From Opitutia bacterium (GTDB taxonomy: Bacteria > Verrucomicrobiota > Verrucomicrobiia > Opitutales > Opitutaceae), in assembly GCA_016217595.1 (NCBI GenBank), contig JACRHS010000011.1, forward strand, positions 1 through 64,000: a stretch of 64,000 nucleotides of DNA, written 5' to 3'. Both the position numbers and the translations under genes were made by a program. The notes under the pieces were generated by a model. It was given only the letters and a program-made list of their open reading frames with translations, had not been told where the DNA came from and did not search any database. Of this stretch, positions 13,273 through 23,300 are shown in pieces. How positions within the stretch are numbered: the stretch's first letter is position 1; each line of letters begins with the position of its first letter.

Positions 13273-13854
13273 TCAGCGGCCATAGAGGACATTTTTTCGC
13301 AGGTAGACAATCGCCTTGTGCGGCATGAAGCAATCGAGTGGCAGCCCCTGCCGCGCCCGTTCGCGCAACTCCGAGGAGCTGATCTCCATCTGGTGCCCCG
13401 CGCAGCGGAGCAGCCGCAACCCCGGCAGCGCCGGGTCGGGCCCCGCCGGATGACCGGGCCGCTCCAACACGATAAACGCAATCGCGCGGGCCAGTTCCTC
13501 GGCCTCCCGCCAGAGGGGCAACTTGGGCAGCTGGTCGCCGCCGATGATCCAAAACAACTCGTCCGCCGGGTGCTGTTGGCGGAAATGCCGCACCGAATCG
13601 ATGGTGTAGCTCACCCCGCCCTTGCGCAGCTCGAAGTCCGACACCGCCAGCCGCGGATTGTCCTCGATGGCGAGTTGCAACATCGCAAGCCGGTCGGCGG
13701 CGGACGCGCGCACGTCGTGGGGTTTCAGCGGCGCTTGCGCGGCGGGCACCAGCACCACGCGATCAAGCTGACAACGCTCGCACGCATCCTGCGCCACGCA
13801 CAGGTGCCCGAGATGCACGGGATCGAAACTGCCGCCGAGAAAGCCGATTCTCAC
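13273..13854 (-). CDS. nadD: nicotinate-nucleotide adenylyltransferase
   Basis: A nucleotidyltransferase (193 residues from the start chosen) making deamido-NAD from nicotinate mononucleotide and ATP. 'VRIGFLGGSFDPVHLGHL' contains the GxFDPxHxGH motif; 'LFWIIGGDQLPKLPLW' and 'ISSSELRERARQG' (ISSTxIR equivalent) complete the signature. I prefer GTG 13854, which begins exactly at the first strand; an ATG at 13947 would add 31 Gly/Pro/Arg-rich residues without similarity. It heads the tight nadD-rsfS-HAD cluster, linking NAD synthesis and ribosome silencing as in many bacteria. Confidence 0.93.
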   Translation of the reverse strand: MRIGFLGGSFDPVHLGHLCVAQDACERCQLDRVVLVPAAQAPLKPHDVRASAADRLAMLQLAIEDNPRLAVSDFELRKGGVSYTIDSVRHFRQQHPADELFWIIGGDQLPKLPLWREAEELARAIAFIVLERPGHPAGPDPALPGLRLLRCAGHQMEISSSELRERARQGLPLDCFMPHKAIVYLRKNVLYGR

Positions 13855-13999
13855 AAGCGCGGGAGCTTGCCCGCCGCCCCCGGTGCCGCAAGGCCATTTC
13901 CCGGGCGCGCCGCGCACCGGCCGGTTGCTCGAAAAATATCTCCGCATTTGCAGCGTGAATCGATTCGCGCAACCATATCCCCGCTCCGCCGCCCCACCT

Positions 14000-14005
14000 T
14001 ATAAC
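14000..14005 (+). promoter_or_regulatory. TATAAC box upstream of the cytochrome/sorbosone dehydrogenase gene
   Basis: TATAAC lies 18 nt before ATG 14024, without a clear -35 or Shine-Dalgarno sequence. If it is a -10 element, the mRNA leader would be about ten nucleotides. The same arrangement occurs at 18689 and 53753. Confidence 0.35.
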
Positions 14006-14023
14006 CAGCCGCTCCCGTTTCCC

Positions 14024-15754
14024 ATGCGCTCCCGTCGCCTCGCCCTCGCCACGTCGTTACTAGCCCTCGGTCTTGGCCACCGCGCGGTCGCCGCCCCAGA
14101 CAGCCAGCCACGACCGATCGGCGATGCCGCCCTGGGGAAAACATTTTTCCTGAGCAACTGCGCAATTTGCCATGCCACGGGAACAGATGCCCGACCGCAA
14201 TCGGGACAGGGACCGCTGCTCGCGGGTGTCGTCGGACGGCGCGCGGCGGCGTTGGCCGATTTCACTTACAGCCCAGCGCTGACGGCTTCACGCCTCACGT
14301 GGGATGACGCAACGCTGGATCGGTATCTCGCCAACCCGACGCAACTGGTACCCGGCACCAACATGCTCGTCGTTGTACCCCAACCATCCGACCGCCAAAA
14401 CCTGATCGCCTTTCTGGCCACGCTGCGCCCGCTCGCCCCGGCGACCAAAGCTGCGACAACACCGGCGACGCCGCGTGTTCCCGGCCCGGGCGACTGGCAA
14501 CACGATCGTCCCGGCGTGCGCCACCGCATCCGGCCGGAAGACCTGCCTCCGCCTTACGCCACCCGTTCAGTCGGCAATGCTCCGCGCGTCGTCGCACGGC
14601 CGGCCCATGCCGCGCTCGCAGTCCCACCGGGTTTCCAAGTGAAACTCTTCGCCGCGGGTCTCTCCGCCCCGCGCCTCCTGCGCACCGCCCCCAACGGCGA
14701 CCTCTTCATCGCCGAGACGCGCGCCGGACGAATCCGCGTGTTGCGCGCCGCCGACGGCGCCGAGGCGCCGACGGAAAACGCGGTTTTCGCCGACAAACTG
14801 CGCGGCCCGTTCGGCATCGCGTTTTACCCCGTCACCGGCGAACCGCGCTGGGTTTACGTGGCAACGCTCAACGCCGTGCTGCGCTTTCCGTATCGCAACG
14901 GCGACCTGCAAGCCCGCGCGCCCGCCGAGACGGTGTTGCCCGAGCTGTCCGGCACCACCGGCGGACACACCACCCGCGACGTCGTGTTCTCGGCGGACGG
15001 CCGGCAGATGTTTATCTCCGTCGGCTCTGCCTCCAATGTGGCCGATAAATTGCCGCCCAAAAAGCCCGAGGAAATTCGCGCCTGGGAGGCCAGTCATGCG
15101 CGCGGCGCCGCGTGGGACTACGAGACTCATCGCGCCAACGTGCTCGTGGCCGATCCCGAAGGAAATGGCCTGCGGATTTTCGCCACCGGGATCCGCAACG
15201 CCGTCAGCCTCGCCGTCCAGACCGACACCGGCGCGCTGTGGGCCTCCAACAACGAACGCGACGCGCTCGGCGACGACCTCGTGCCGGACTACATCACCCG
15301 CGTGCGCGACAGCGGATTTTACGGCTGGCCCTGGTACTATATCGGCAACCACGAAGATCCGCGCCACGCCGGGAAGCGCCCCGATCTGGCGGGTCAGGCC
15401 ATCGTGCCGGACGTCTTGCTCCAAGCGCACTCGGCCGTCCTGCAAATCGCGTTCTACCCCGCCGCGCCAACCGGCCCCTCGGCGTTCCCGGCGGAATATC
15501 GCGGAGACATTTTCGCGGCCTCGCACGGCTCGTGGAATCGCACCGGACGCACCGGGTACAAAGTGATCCGCGTGCGGCTGCGCGACGGCGTTCCGACAGG
15601 CGACTACGAAGATTTCCTAACCGGTTTCGTGATCGACGACGCCCAAGTGTGGGGACGTCCCGTCGGCGTGACCATCGCACGCGACGGCGCCCTGCTAGTC
15701 TCCGACGACGGCAACGGCACCCTCTGGCGCGTGGCCTACGTCGGTCAGCCTTGA
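14024..15754 (+). CDS. exported cytochrome c-sorbosone dehydrogenase (PQQ-type) fusion
   Basis: A 576-residue protein: signal peptide (residues 1-24, ending 'GHRAVAAPD'), a class I cytochrome c domain (CAICH haem motif, C46/C49/H50; likely axial Met M114 in 'GTNML'), and from about residue 195 a six-bladed beta-propeller of the glucose/sorbosone dehydrogenase family ('FQVKLFAAGLSAPRLLRTAP', 'LFIAETRAGRIRVL', 'GGHTTRDVVFSADGRQMFIS', 'YGWPWYYIGNHEDPRH', 'VGVTIARDGALLVSDDGNGTLWRV'). It probably oxidises a sugar or polyol in the periplasm and passes electrons to its own haem. Family precedents use PQQ. Fusion to a cytochrome is common in this group. Confidence 0.92.
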   Translation: MRSRRLALATSLLALGLGHRAVAAPDSQPRPIGDAALGKTFFLSNCAICHATGTDARPQSGQGPLLAGVVGRRAAALADFTYSPALTASRLTWDDATLDRYLANPTQLVPGTNMLVVVPQPSDRQNLIAFLATLRPLAPATKAATTPATPRVPGPGDWQHDRPGVRHRIRPEDLPPPYATRSVGNAPRVVARPAHAALAVPPGFQVKLFAAGLSAPRLLRTAPNGDLFIAETRAGRIRVLRAADGAEAPTENAVFADKLRGPFGIAFYPVTGEPRWVYVATLNAVLRFPYRNGDLQARAPAETVLPELSGTTGGHTTRDVVFSADGRQMFISVGSASNVADKLPPKKPEEIRAWEASHARGAAWDYETHRANVLVADPEGNGLRIFATGIRNAVSLAVQTDTGALWASNNERDALGDDLVPDYITRVRDSGFYGWPWYYIGNHEDPRHAGKRPDLAGQAIVPDVLLQAHSAVLQIAFYPAAPTGPSAFPAEYRGDIFAASHGSWNRTGRTGYKVIRVRLRDGVPTGDYEDFLTGFVIDDAQVWGRPVGVTIARDGALLVSDDGNGTLWRVAYVGQP

Positions 15755-15839
15755 AAAATATTGGAGGCGAAAAAAGCGCGCAAAGTAGGCTCGCATTCCG
15801 TCGCGGCACCCGAAAACTCTGCGGCCGTCAAACGCACCA

Positions 15840-15925
15840 GCCCGGATGGCGGAATGGTAGACGCTGGGGACTTAAAATCCCCTGACCGAAAGGTCGTGCG
15901 GGTTCGAGCCCCGCTCCGGGCACCA
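15840..15925 (+). tRNA. tRNA-Leu (UAA)
   Basis: An 86-nt cloverleaf with encoded CCA. The acceptor stem is GCCCGGA (15840-15846) with TCCGGGC (15915-15921), discriminator A at 15922 and CCA at 15923-15925. The anticodon stem GGGGA/TCCCC closes the loop CTTAAAA, giving anticodon TAA at 15873-15875. A long variable arm (type II) and the GGTTCGAGCC T-arm confirm leucine. Its end is 5 bp from the stop of the convergent ROK gene. Confidence 0.98.
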
Positions 15926-15930
15926 GCGCT

Positions 15931-17130
15931 TCAGGCGAGCAGATCCGCAAACACCAGCTCAGCGGCGCCGAACACCGTGGCGTCGTTGCCGAGCGCGGAT
16001 ACTTCGAAGCGGATCGGCTGCGGCGTGCGATGGGCGGTGAGCGTCTGGAAGTTTTCGCGCATGGCCGCGATCATCGGACCATAGGCTTTCGTGTCCATCA
16101 GATCGCCGCCGAGGATGATCGCCGCGGGGTCGAAGAGCGAGGCGCTGATCGCCAGCGCCCGGCCCAACGCCCGTCCTGCTTTCGCGAGCATGTTGCGCGC
16201 GAGTTGATCGCCCGTCGCCGCCATCGCGCACAGATCGGAGATTTGCAGCGAATTGAGGTTGGGGATACGCCGGAAATTCACCTGGCCGCCGCCCTGCATG
16301 ATCTGGCGCGCCCGTTTCACCAGCGCCCATTGCGCCGCGACGGTTTCGAGACAGCCGATGTTGCCGCAGTGGCAGTAATCGCCGTCGTCGTCCACCGGGA
16401 TGTGGCCCAGCTCGCCGGCGTCGTTCCACTCGCCGTACACCACCTGCCCCGCCGCGATCACGCCCAGACCGATGCCCTCCAGATAGAGCACAAAGAGGCC
16501 GTTATCGACGCCGCGCAATTTGCCGCTGCGATGTTCGCCCAACGCCGCGCACGCGGCATCCGAGCGGCTGCGCACCGGCAGCCGGAACGTTTGTTCCAAC
16601 GCGTGCACGAGCGGATCGCCCTTGCCCTCCTCGCGCTCGCGCGCAAACGCCTGCGCGGGGTTCCACAATCCGCGGTTGGCAAAACCCACGCCGATCCCCA
16701 ACACCCGCGACGCATAGGGCTGGGCCAGGATTTCCCGCACGACTTTTTGCACGCACTGCAGAAACGCGGGAGCGTCACGGCGGTCGGGACGGTATTCTTT
16801 AACTACTCCCACCGGCTCGCCGCGCAGGTTCACGGCCAAAGCGCGGACTTTTTCAAAACCAACTTCGACACCGATCGCGTAGGCCAGCGAGGGCGCCACG
16901 GAAAGCTGGGCATTGCGCCGGCGCACGCCGGGCGGATCGGAGATCAGCGTGCCCTCCAACAATAATGGACTCACCTCGCGGCTGACCGAGGAGGCCGGCA
17001 GTCCGAGGATCGTGCCGAGGTGCTCACGCGTGCACGATCCGCACCGTCGGATGCCGAGCAACACGCGTTTTTGCGAAGGGGTGCAATCGCGCCAGGACGG
17101 CGGTTGTTTCTCGGTTTCTTTTTTGTCCAT
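15931..17130 (-). CDS. ROK-family transcriptional regulator
   Basis: A 399-residue protein of NagC/XylR type. Residues ~15-75 form an N-terminal winged helix-turn-helix ('VLLGIRRCGSCTREHLGTIL', 'LPASSVSREVSPLLLEGTLI'), followed by a sugar-kinase-like ROK domain with the zinc/ROK signature 'CHCGNIGCLETVAA' and the phosphate-binding 'GVGFANRGLWN' region. Such proteins repress sugar catabolic genes and release DNA on binding a sugar. It is transcribed divergently from the ceramidase/amidohydrolase/heparinase group, which it could control; this is inference from position. Confidence 0.9.
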   Translation of the reverse strand: MDKKETEKQPPSWRDCTPSQKRVLLGIRRCGSCTREHLGTILGLPASSVSREVSPLLLEGTLISDPPGVRRRNAQLSVAPSLAYAIGVEVGFEKVRALAVNLRGEPVGVVKEYRPDRRDAPAFLQCVQKVVREILAQPYASRVLGIGVGFANRGLWNPAQAFAREREEGKGDPLVHALEQTFRLPVRSRSDAACAALGEHRSGKLRGVDNGLFVLYLEGIGLGVIAAGQVVYGEWNDAGELGHIPVDDDGDYCHCGNIGCLETVAAQWALVKRARQIMQGGGQVNFRRIPNLNSLQISDLCAMAATGDQLARNMLAKAGRALGRALAISASLFDPAAIILGGDLMDTKAYGPMIAAMRENFQTLTAHRTPQPIRFEVSALGNDATVFGAAELVFADLLA

Positions 17131-17362
17131 GGAAATTAATCGGAGTACGCCGCCCCGGCAGATTTGTCGTCGGGAGATTCTTATTCCCTATCGGCAACTT
17201 ATCGGCAGCATTTATCCCAAAACCAATGTTCCTACTTGTCTCTGGCAAGCTATAACCAGAACCAATGAGGTGCGCACGCGGGAATCGCAGGCTGCGCGCC
17301 AATTGCCTGGCGTCTGGCCTGTCGTTTCTACCATCACGGCTTATCCATTGTCTTTCTTTCGC

Positions 17363-18634
17363 ATGAAAATCGGGGCTTCCCAAATCGACATCACGCCCAA
17401 TATCGGCGGCGAACTCTCAGGTTTCGCAGCCCGCCAACAGCCGTCCACCGGCGTGCTCGATCCGCTCTGGGCCAAGGCGCTTTACCTCACCGACGGCACG
17501 CGCCGCCTGCTCTGGATCCATTGCGATCTCATCGGGTTCGATGCCGCCACGGTGGAAAATTTCCGGCGCCATGCGCAGGCGCACCTGGGGCTGGCACCCG
17601 ATCAGGTCATGCTCTCGGCCACGCACACGCATTCCGGCCCCAGCACGATCTTTTTGCGCGGTGCCGGCACATTTGATCCCGCGTATATCGCGCAGCTTCA
17701 GCAACAATTGCAGACCGTCGCCGCCCAGGCCCTTGCCCAGCCCGAGGAGTGCACCGTCGTCACGACCGAGAGCCTGTTGCAGCTGGGCATCGACCGTCGC
17801 AACCAGCCCAGCCGCCATACCGATCCGCGCATCGCCGGAGTGGGTTTTCGCCGCGCCGATGGCCGCTTCATCGCGGCTCTCATTAACTACGGCATTCACC
17901 CCGTCGCCCTCGGTCATGAAAACCGCGCCGTCAGCCGCGACATTCTGGGCGCCACCGCCGACACCCTGTCGCAACGTCTTCCGGGCCGGCCGCTGGTGCT
18001 CGCCACCAACGGCGCTTGCGGCAACATCAACCCGCCCGCCGTCGGCGTCGACGCCACCCAGACCATGAACTGGGGCCGGCAGATCGCCGAGGCCATCGCC
18101 CCTGCACTGCTCGCCGCCCCCGCGCAGCCGCAGCCCGCCTTGCAAACCGCCCGCGCCATTTGCCCACTGCCGCTGGACGTGCTCGACGAAGCCGCCATCG
18201 CGGTTTTCGTGCGCAAGACCGTGGCCGGCATGCCCAACTCCGGCTTTGGCGAAAAACTCGTGCGCTGCGTCGGTGAGTGGCAACAGGGCCAGGTCGCCGC
18301 GCTGCACTCCGGCAAGGTCCTCCGGCAACGCGACGCCGAGCTTCATCTCGTGCAACTGGCCGACATGACCTTCCTCGGCGCCAACGCCGAGATTTTCTCC
18401 GCTTTCACCGACTGGGTGCGCCGCGACACCGGCCTGCCCCAAGTTTACACCGTCGGTTACGCCAACGGCAACATGGGCTACATCAGCACCCGCGCCGCCT
18501 ACGCCGAGGGCGGCTACGAAGTCGACCAGGCCCACGTGTTTTACGGCGGCGACCGCTTTGCCCCCGGCAGCCTCGAGAAGCTGGCCCAGGCCGCCGCCGC
18601 ACTCGTCTCCGAGCACCGCCCGGCCCGGCGATGA
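17363..18634 (+). CDS. neutral/alkaline ceramidase-like domain protein
   Basis: A 423-residue protein without a signal peptide. 'KIGASQIDITPNIGGELSGFA' is the opening of the neutral/alkaline non-lysosomal ceramidase N-terminal domain; 'VMLSATHTHSGPSTIF' supplies the metal-binding HxH, 'YGIHPVALG' a further His, 'NGACGNINP' the catalytic-type loop, and 'VYTVGYANGNMGYISTR' the terminal signature. Verrucomicrobia and Planctomycetes carry many such proteins near sugar catabolism genes, so an amide bond other than in ceramide is quite possible. The start was chosen at ATG 17363 because the upstream frame runs through the divergent ROK promoter region. Confidence 0.88.
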   Translation: MKIGASQIDITPNIGGELSGFAARQQPSTGVLDPLWAKALYLTDGTRRLLWIHCDLIGFDAATVENFRRHAQAHLGLAPDQVMLSATHTHSGPSTIFLRGAGTFDPAYIAQLQQQLQTVAAQALAQPEECTVVTTESLLQLGIDRRNQPSRHTDPRIAGVGFRRADGRFIAALINYGIHPVALGHENRAVSRDILGATADTLSQRLPGRPLVLATNGACGNINPPAVGVDATQTMNWGRQIAEAIAPALLAAPAQPQPALQTARAICPLPLDVLDEAAIAVFVRKTVAGMPNSGFGEKLVRCVGEWQQGQVAALHSGKVLRQRDAELHLVQLADMTFLGANAEIFSAFTDWVRRDTGLPQVYTVGYANGNMGYISTRAAYAEGGYEVDQAHVFYGGDRFAPGSLEKLAQAAAALVSEHRPARR

Positions 18635-18688
18635 CGGTGGCGCATAGTCGCAACACATAACTATTCGGTTATTATTGTGGCTTTCTGA

Positions 18689-18694
18689 TATAAA
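18689..18694 (+). promoter_or_regulatory. TATAAA box upstream of the first amidohydrolase gene
   Basis: TATAAA lies 17 nt before ATG 18712 in an AT-rich gap after the ceramidase-like gene. No Shine-Dalgarno sequence precedes the ATG (TCCAATCCTCCT). It resembles the boxes at 14000 and 53753. Confidence 0.35.
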
Positions 18695-18711
18695 ATCGCT
18701 CCAATCCTCCT

Positions 18712-19482
18712 ATGCGTATCATCGACGTCCACACCCACCCCGTTTTCATGCGCCGGGGTCTGCAACGCACCGAGATTGACTGGCTGGTCGCGCATGGCCG
18801 CGCCCTCGGCATCGAGCGCATGGTGACGTTGGGCGACGTGCTGCTCCACGGCCGTTTCCCCACCGGCGAACAGATCTCCGCCATCAACGATGTCACGGCC
18901 CAGGTGCAATCCTGGTACCCGGATTACTTCGTCAGTTTCTGCTTCCTCAACCCCACGCTCGGCGAACGCCACGTGATGTCGGAGGTCGAGCGTTGCGTGA
19001 CGAAATACGGGTTCAAAGGCCTCAAGCTGGAAATCTGCAACAACGCCAGCGACGCCTGCATGAAGCCCGTGATGGAGGCCGCCCGCCGTTGGAACCTCGT
19101 CGTGCTGCAACACTCCTGGAGCATGACCAACATCAAGCAGCGCAGCTTCCACACCGACCCGGCCGACACCGCGTTGCTCGCCCGCCGCCATCCCGATGTG
19201 AAGATCATCATGGCGCATCTCACCGGCTGCGGCGTCCGCGGCGTGTTGGAGGCGAAAGGCCTTCCCAATCTCTATATCGACACCTCCGGCGGCCTCCCCG
19301 ACGAAGGCCTGATCGAGTACGCCGTCGAACACCTCGGCGTCGATCACGTGCTCTACGGTTCCGACCTGCCCGGCCGCGCCGCCACCGTCGCGATCCAGCG
19401 CGTCGTCGGCGCCCGCCTCACCCCCGCCGAGCGCAAAAAGATTCTCTACGACAACAGCGCACGCCTCCTCCAACTCAACTGA
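18712..19482 (+). CDS. amidohydrolase-2 family metallohydrolase (intact metal ligands)
   Basis: A 256-residue TIM-barrel hydrolase. The N-terminal DVHTH supplies the HxH metal pair; 'GLKLEICNN' holds the strand-4 position, 'VVLQHSWS' and 'KIIMAHLTGCG' give further histidines, and 'VLYGSDLPG' ends with the metal-binding Asp. 'LTPAERKKILYDNSARLLQL' is the classical amidohydrolase-2 C-terminus. The substrate, probably a lactone or aromatic/sugar acid, is not evident. It precedes by 9 nt a second homologous gene that lacks these ligands, so the products may form a hetero-oligomer. Confidence 0.92.
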   Translation: MRIIDVHTHPVFMRRGLQRTEIDWLVAHGRALGIERMVTLGDVLLHGRFPTGEQISAINDVTAQVQSWYPDYFVSFCFLNPTLGERHVMSEVERCVTKYGFKGLKLEICNNASDACMKPVMEAARRWNLVVLQHSWSMTNIKQRSFHTDPADTALLARRHPDVKIIMAHLTGCGVRGVLEAKGLPNLYIDTSGGLPDEGLIEYAVEHLGVDHVLYGSDLPGRAATVAIQRVVGARLTPAERKKILYDNSARLLQLN

Positions 19483-19491
19483 CCTCCTCCC

Positions 19492-20247
19492 ATGTTGTGC
19501 GACGTTAATGCCTTTCTCGGCTCCTGGCCGTTTTCCATCGTCCCCGAATACTCGGCGCCCCAACTCGCCGACTATCTCGCGCAAAGCGGCATCCGCCGCG
19601 CGGTCGTTTCGCATCTCGGCGCGGTGTTCCAGCCCGATCCGATGCTGGCCAACCGCAAATTGCTCGCCGCCGTGCGCCGCACGCCCGCCCTCGCGCCGCT
19701 GCCCATCGTCAATCCGCTGCTCGCCAACTGGCGCGAGCAATTGACCGAGCTCGGCGCCAACGCCGCGGTCCGCGCCGTGCGCATCCTGCCCAATTACCAC
19801 AACTACGCGCTCAAATCGCGCCGCCTCGATCCGTTCATGGACGCGCTGGCGGAAGCGAAGCTCAAGCTCGTGCTCACCGCGCGCCTCGAAGACGAACGCC
19901 ACCGGTATTTCGCCCTGCGCGTGAAGGGCGTGCCCTGCAAAGCCATCGCTGCATTTCTGGCGCGTTTCCCGGATCATCACATCCTCTGCACCGGCGTGCC
20001 GCTTTTCGACATCCAGAATCTCGCCGAGAAACACGCGAACTTCTCCTCCGACCTCTCCTACGCCGAAAACATCACCATGATGGAGATGCTGCGCGACAAG
20101 ATCGCCCCGAGCCGGCTGATGTTCGGCACCTTCGCGCCGCTCGTATCGGCCCGCGCGCAGGCGGCCAAGCTCACCCAGTCGCCGCTCACGGCGCAGGAGC
20201 GCAAGCTGATCTACGCCGAAAACGCCCGCCGGTTCTTCTCGCTGTAG
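19492..20247 (+). CDS. amidohydrolase-fold protein lacking metal ligands
   Basis: A 251-residue paralogue-like partner of the preceding gene. The overall fold is kept (C-terminal 'LTAQERKLIYAENARRFFSL' matches the amidohydrolase-2 end; 'SRLMFGTFAPL' replaces the usual G-S-D metal loop). The N-terminal DxHxH is replaced by CDVNAFLGSWPF, and the strand-5/6 histidines are absent. It is therefore unlikely to bind the usual metal and may be a regulatory or structural subunit, or use another chemistry. The ATG is 9 nt after the upstream stop, so the two are surely co-transcribed. Confidence 0.88.
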   Translation: MLCDVNAFLGSWPFSIVPEYSAPQLADYLAQSGIRRAVVSHLGAVFQPDPMLANRKLLAAVRRTPALAPLPIVNPLLANWREQLTELGANAAVRAVRILPNYHNYALKSRRLDPFMDALAEAKLKLVLTARLEDERHRYFALRVKGVPCKAIAAFLARFPDHHILCTGVPLFDIQNLAEKHANFSSDLSYAENITMMEMLRDKIAPSRLMFGTFAPLVSARAQAAKLTQSPLTAQERKLIYAENARRFFSL

Positions 20248-20351
20248 TCCGCCGCCTCGCGGCCCGGTCTTAACCGTCTCTGTCTGCATCGTCCGTTTCA
20301 CCGCCTGCGCCACACCGCGCAGACGCTGTGTTGTCGTCATTTGCTTTGCCC

Positions 20352-23300
20352 ATGAAAAACGCCCTCCGATTCCTCTTTCTGGCCACCGTCGCGTGCGCCT
20401 CCGCCATCGCCGCCGAAGACAACCGCCCGCGCCCGCTGCCCCTCTCCGAGATCGTGGTGCGGGGCAACACGCGCCATCCCTGCGTCGCGCTCACCGCCGA
20501 GGATGTCGCCGCCGCCCGCGACCTGGCCAGGACCTCCGACTGGGTGCGCCGTTGCTCCGAGCAGATCGAGAAAAACGCCGCGCCCTGGCTCGCGCACGAC
20601 GACGCCTACTGGCTCCGCTTCCTGCCCAAGGCCGACGCCATCTTTTCGCTCGGCTTCACGGGCTGCCCGGTCTGCGGCAGCCGCACCAACCTCTCGCCCG
20701 GCGTCGGCGTGCGCATGTTCTGCGACTGGGAACACCCCGGTCAGGTGCGCTGCGAAAAAGGCCACTGGCTGCCCGATGCCGAGCATCCCGACACCGGCGC
20801 CGGCTACACCGGCAAGGACGGCCGGAAGTTTTACCTCGCCGGCCAGTTCAACTCCTGGATGAGCGAGGAATGGACGACCGTCGCGCTGCCGGCGCTGGCG
20901 CAGGCGTACTTGTTTACCGGCGACGAGAAATACGCCGAGCGCGGCCTGCTCTTCCTCGACGCCCTCGCCTCGATCTACAAGGAATCCACCACCGGCGCCT
21001 ACGATTACCCCGAAGCCGTCAACACCGGCCGCCTCTCCCGGCCGCAGTACCAGGTCGCCCGCGCCCTCATGCCGCTCGGCGAAAGCTACGACGCCTTCTA
21101 TGCGAGCCCCGCCGCGCTGCGCCCCTCGCTCCGCCCGGGCTGCAACCGCCGCGCCAACATCGAGACCAACCTCCTGCTCGATGGTGCCTACTACTGCTAC
21201 CGCGACAGCTGGAGCGGCGCGCTGCACAACGGCCACGCCGATTACCTGCGCGGCGCCCTCGCCGTCGGCTGTCTGCTCGACATCCCCGAGTTCATCGACG
21301 CCGCGGTCAACGGCCCCTACTCCATCAATGCGATGCTGGCCAATAACCTCGATCGCGACGGCCAGTATTACGAGACCTCCCCGCTCTACGCGCTGCATGC
21401 CACGCACCTGTATGTCGCGTTCGCCACTCCGCTGCACAATCTGCGTAACCGCGAATATCCGCAGGGTCTCAACCTGTTCGCCGATCCGCGGCTCTCCGCC
21501 GCCATGACCCTGCCCGACCAGCAGCTGCGGATGGTGGGCCGCCAGCCCAACTTCGGCGATTGCTCGCCCGAGCCCGGCTACCTCGCACCCGGCACTCCCA
21601 TCGCCAGCAGATACGACTATCAATTTGCCGAGCATCTTCTCGCCGCCGCCGACACGCCCGCGGCCCGCGCCAAATACGCCGCCGTGCTCCGCGTCCTGGC
21701 GGGCAACGGCACCGTCGACACCCTGCGCGCGACCCACGCCGCCGGCAGATGGAACCGCCTGCTCTGGCAAATCAAGCCGTTGCCGCAGGAGACCGGCCAG
21801 CTTCCCGCCTCGTTGCAACAACGGCTCTCCGGCAGCTGGGTCGCCGGCGTGAAAGGCCTCGCCTTGCTGCGCGCCGGCGATCAGGCCGCATTGCTCCGCT
21901 TCGGGCCGACGCTCAACCACGGCGATCCCGACGAGCTCGCGATGCTCTACTACGCCAACGGCTACGAGCTTTCCTACGACATCGGCTACGGCCTCGGCAG
22001 CACGCACGTGCATGTGGGTTGGGCGTCGAGCACCGTCAGCCACGCGCTCGTCACCGTCGATCAGCAGAATCAATCCTACTCTCGTGGCAACGGCGGCAGC
22101 CTGCTCGCGTTTGCCGCGCTGCCTTCGGCGCAATTCGTCTCCGCCGAGACGCCGCTGAGCTACGGTACCACCGACGTGAAAGTTTACCGCCGCGCGCTGG
22201 CGCTCACCTCCGCCGGTTATCTGGCCGACTGTTTCCGCGTCGAGGGTGGCAAGCAGCACGATTATGGTTTCGGCAGCCTCGGTCGCGCGCTGGAGTCGTT
22301 TGGCACCGGCCCGCTCGCCGCCAAGCCCGGCAGCCTGCATCCGGACTACGCTTGGGGCGAAAAAATCGGCGGCGACGGCGACATCATCGGCTATCCCAAC
22401 CGCCCCTCCTGGAAAGCGCCCGGCGAGGGCTACGGCTTCTTCTTCGATGTCCGCCGCGCACCGGTGACCGCCGGCACCTGGGGCGGACTCTGGCGCATCT
22501 CCGATTACCGCCACCCGGCCAGCTCTGCTGAAGCGCATCCCACCACCCTGCGGATGCACCTCGTCGGCGACGCCTCCGAACCGATCTTCGCCGCCGCACC
22601 CGGGCTGTATCCGCATTTCCCGCCCGCCAGCTACGTGTTGGCGCGCCGGCAGGGCAAAGATCTCCGCAGTACCTTCCTCGCCGTCTACGAGCCCGCGAAA
22701 AACGGCCAGCCCGCCGCGCCGCGCCTGCAAGGCGTCGAACGCGCGGGCGATTACGCCACGCTCGTCCGTCGCGTCGATGGCGCGGTCGATGTGATCCTCT
22801 TCGGCCCCGGTGCCGCCGAGACGCCCTACGGCCGGATCGAGTTCACCGGCGACTTTGCCTTCCTTACGGGCGACGGAAAAACGCTCGCTCGCGCCGAATC
22901 GCTGGGCGCGGAGCGCCTGAGCGTGGCCGGCCGCTCCCTGCTCCAAGGCCGCGGCGTCGTGCAAGCGCGCATCGTCAAAATCGACGCCGCCGCGCGCGCT
23001 GTGGAAGTCGACGCCGATCTGCCCGACGCCGCGACCGGCCAGACCGCGATTTTCTCCAACCCGGCGTGGACCCGCACCAGCGGTTACCAGATCGCCCGCG
23101 CTCACGGACGCCGGCTCGAACTGGAGGCGTCCACACTCAGCCTCGGCGCCGGCCGCGTGCAGCGGCAGACCGGCGAAACCGCCTTCGAGAGCGACATCCC
23201 CCACGAATACGCGAAAACCGTGGAGCGCTCGACCGCGACCCGCTTCTTCGACGGCAAGGAACTGCTTGGCCGCTCCGGTGGCAGCGCGCGCCTGACGTCG

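Noticed and set aside
15840..15925. tRNA gene as an attachment site of an integrated element
   Set aside because: No repeat of the tRNA 3' end, integrase or foreign block is seen on either side.
20337..23204. Long minus-strand open frame opposite the heparinase-like gene
   Set aside because: Same codon-bias artefact; the plus strand has signal peptide, toroid and sandwich domains.
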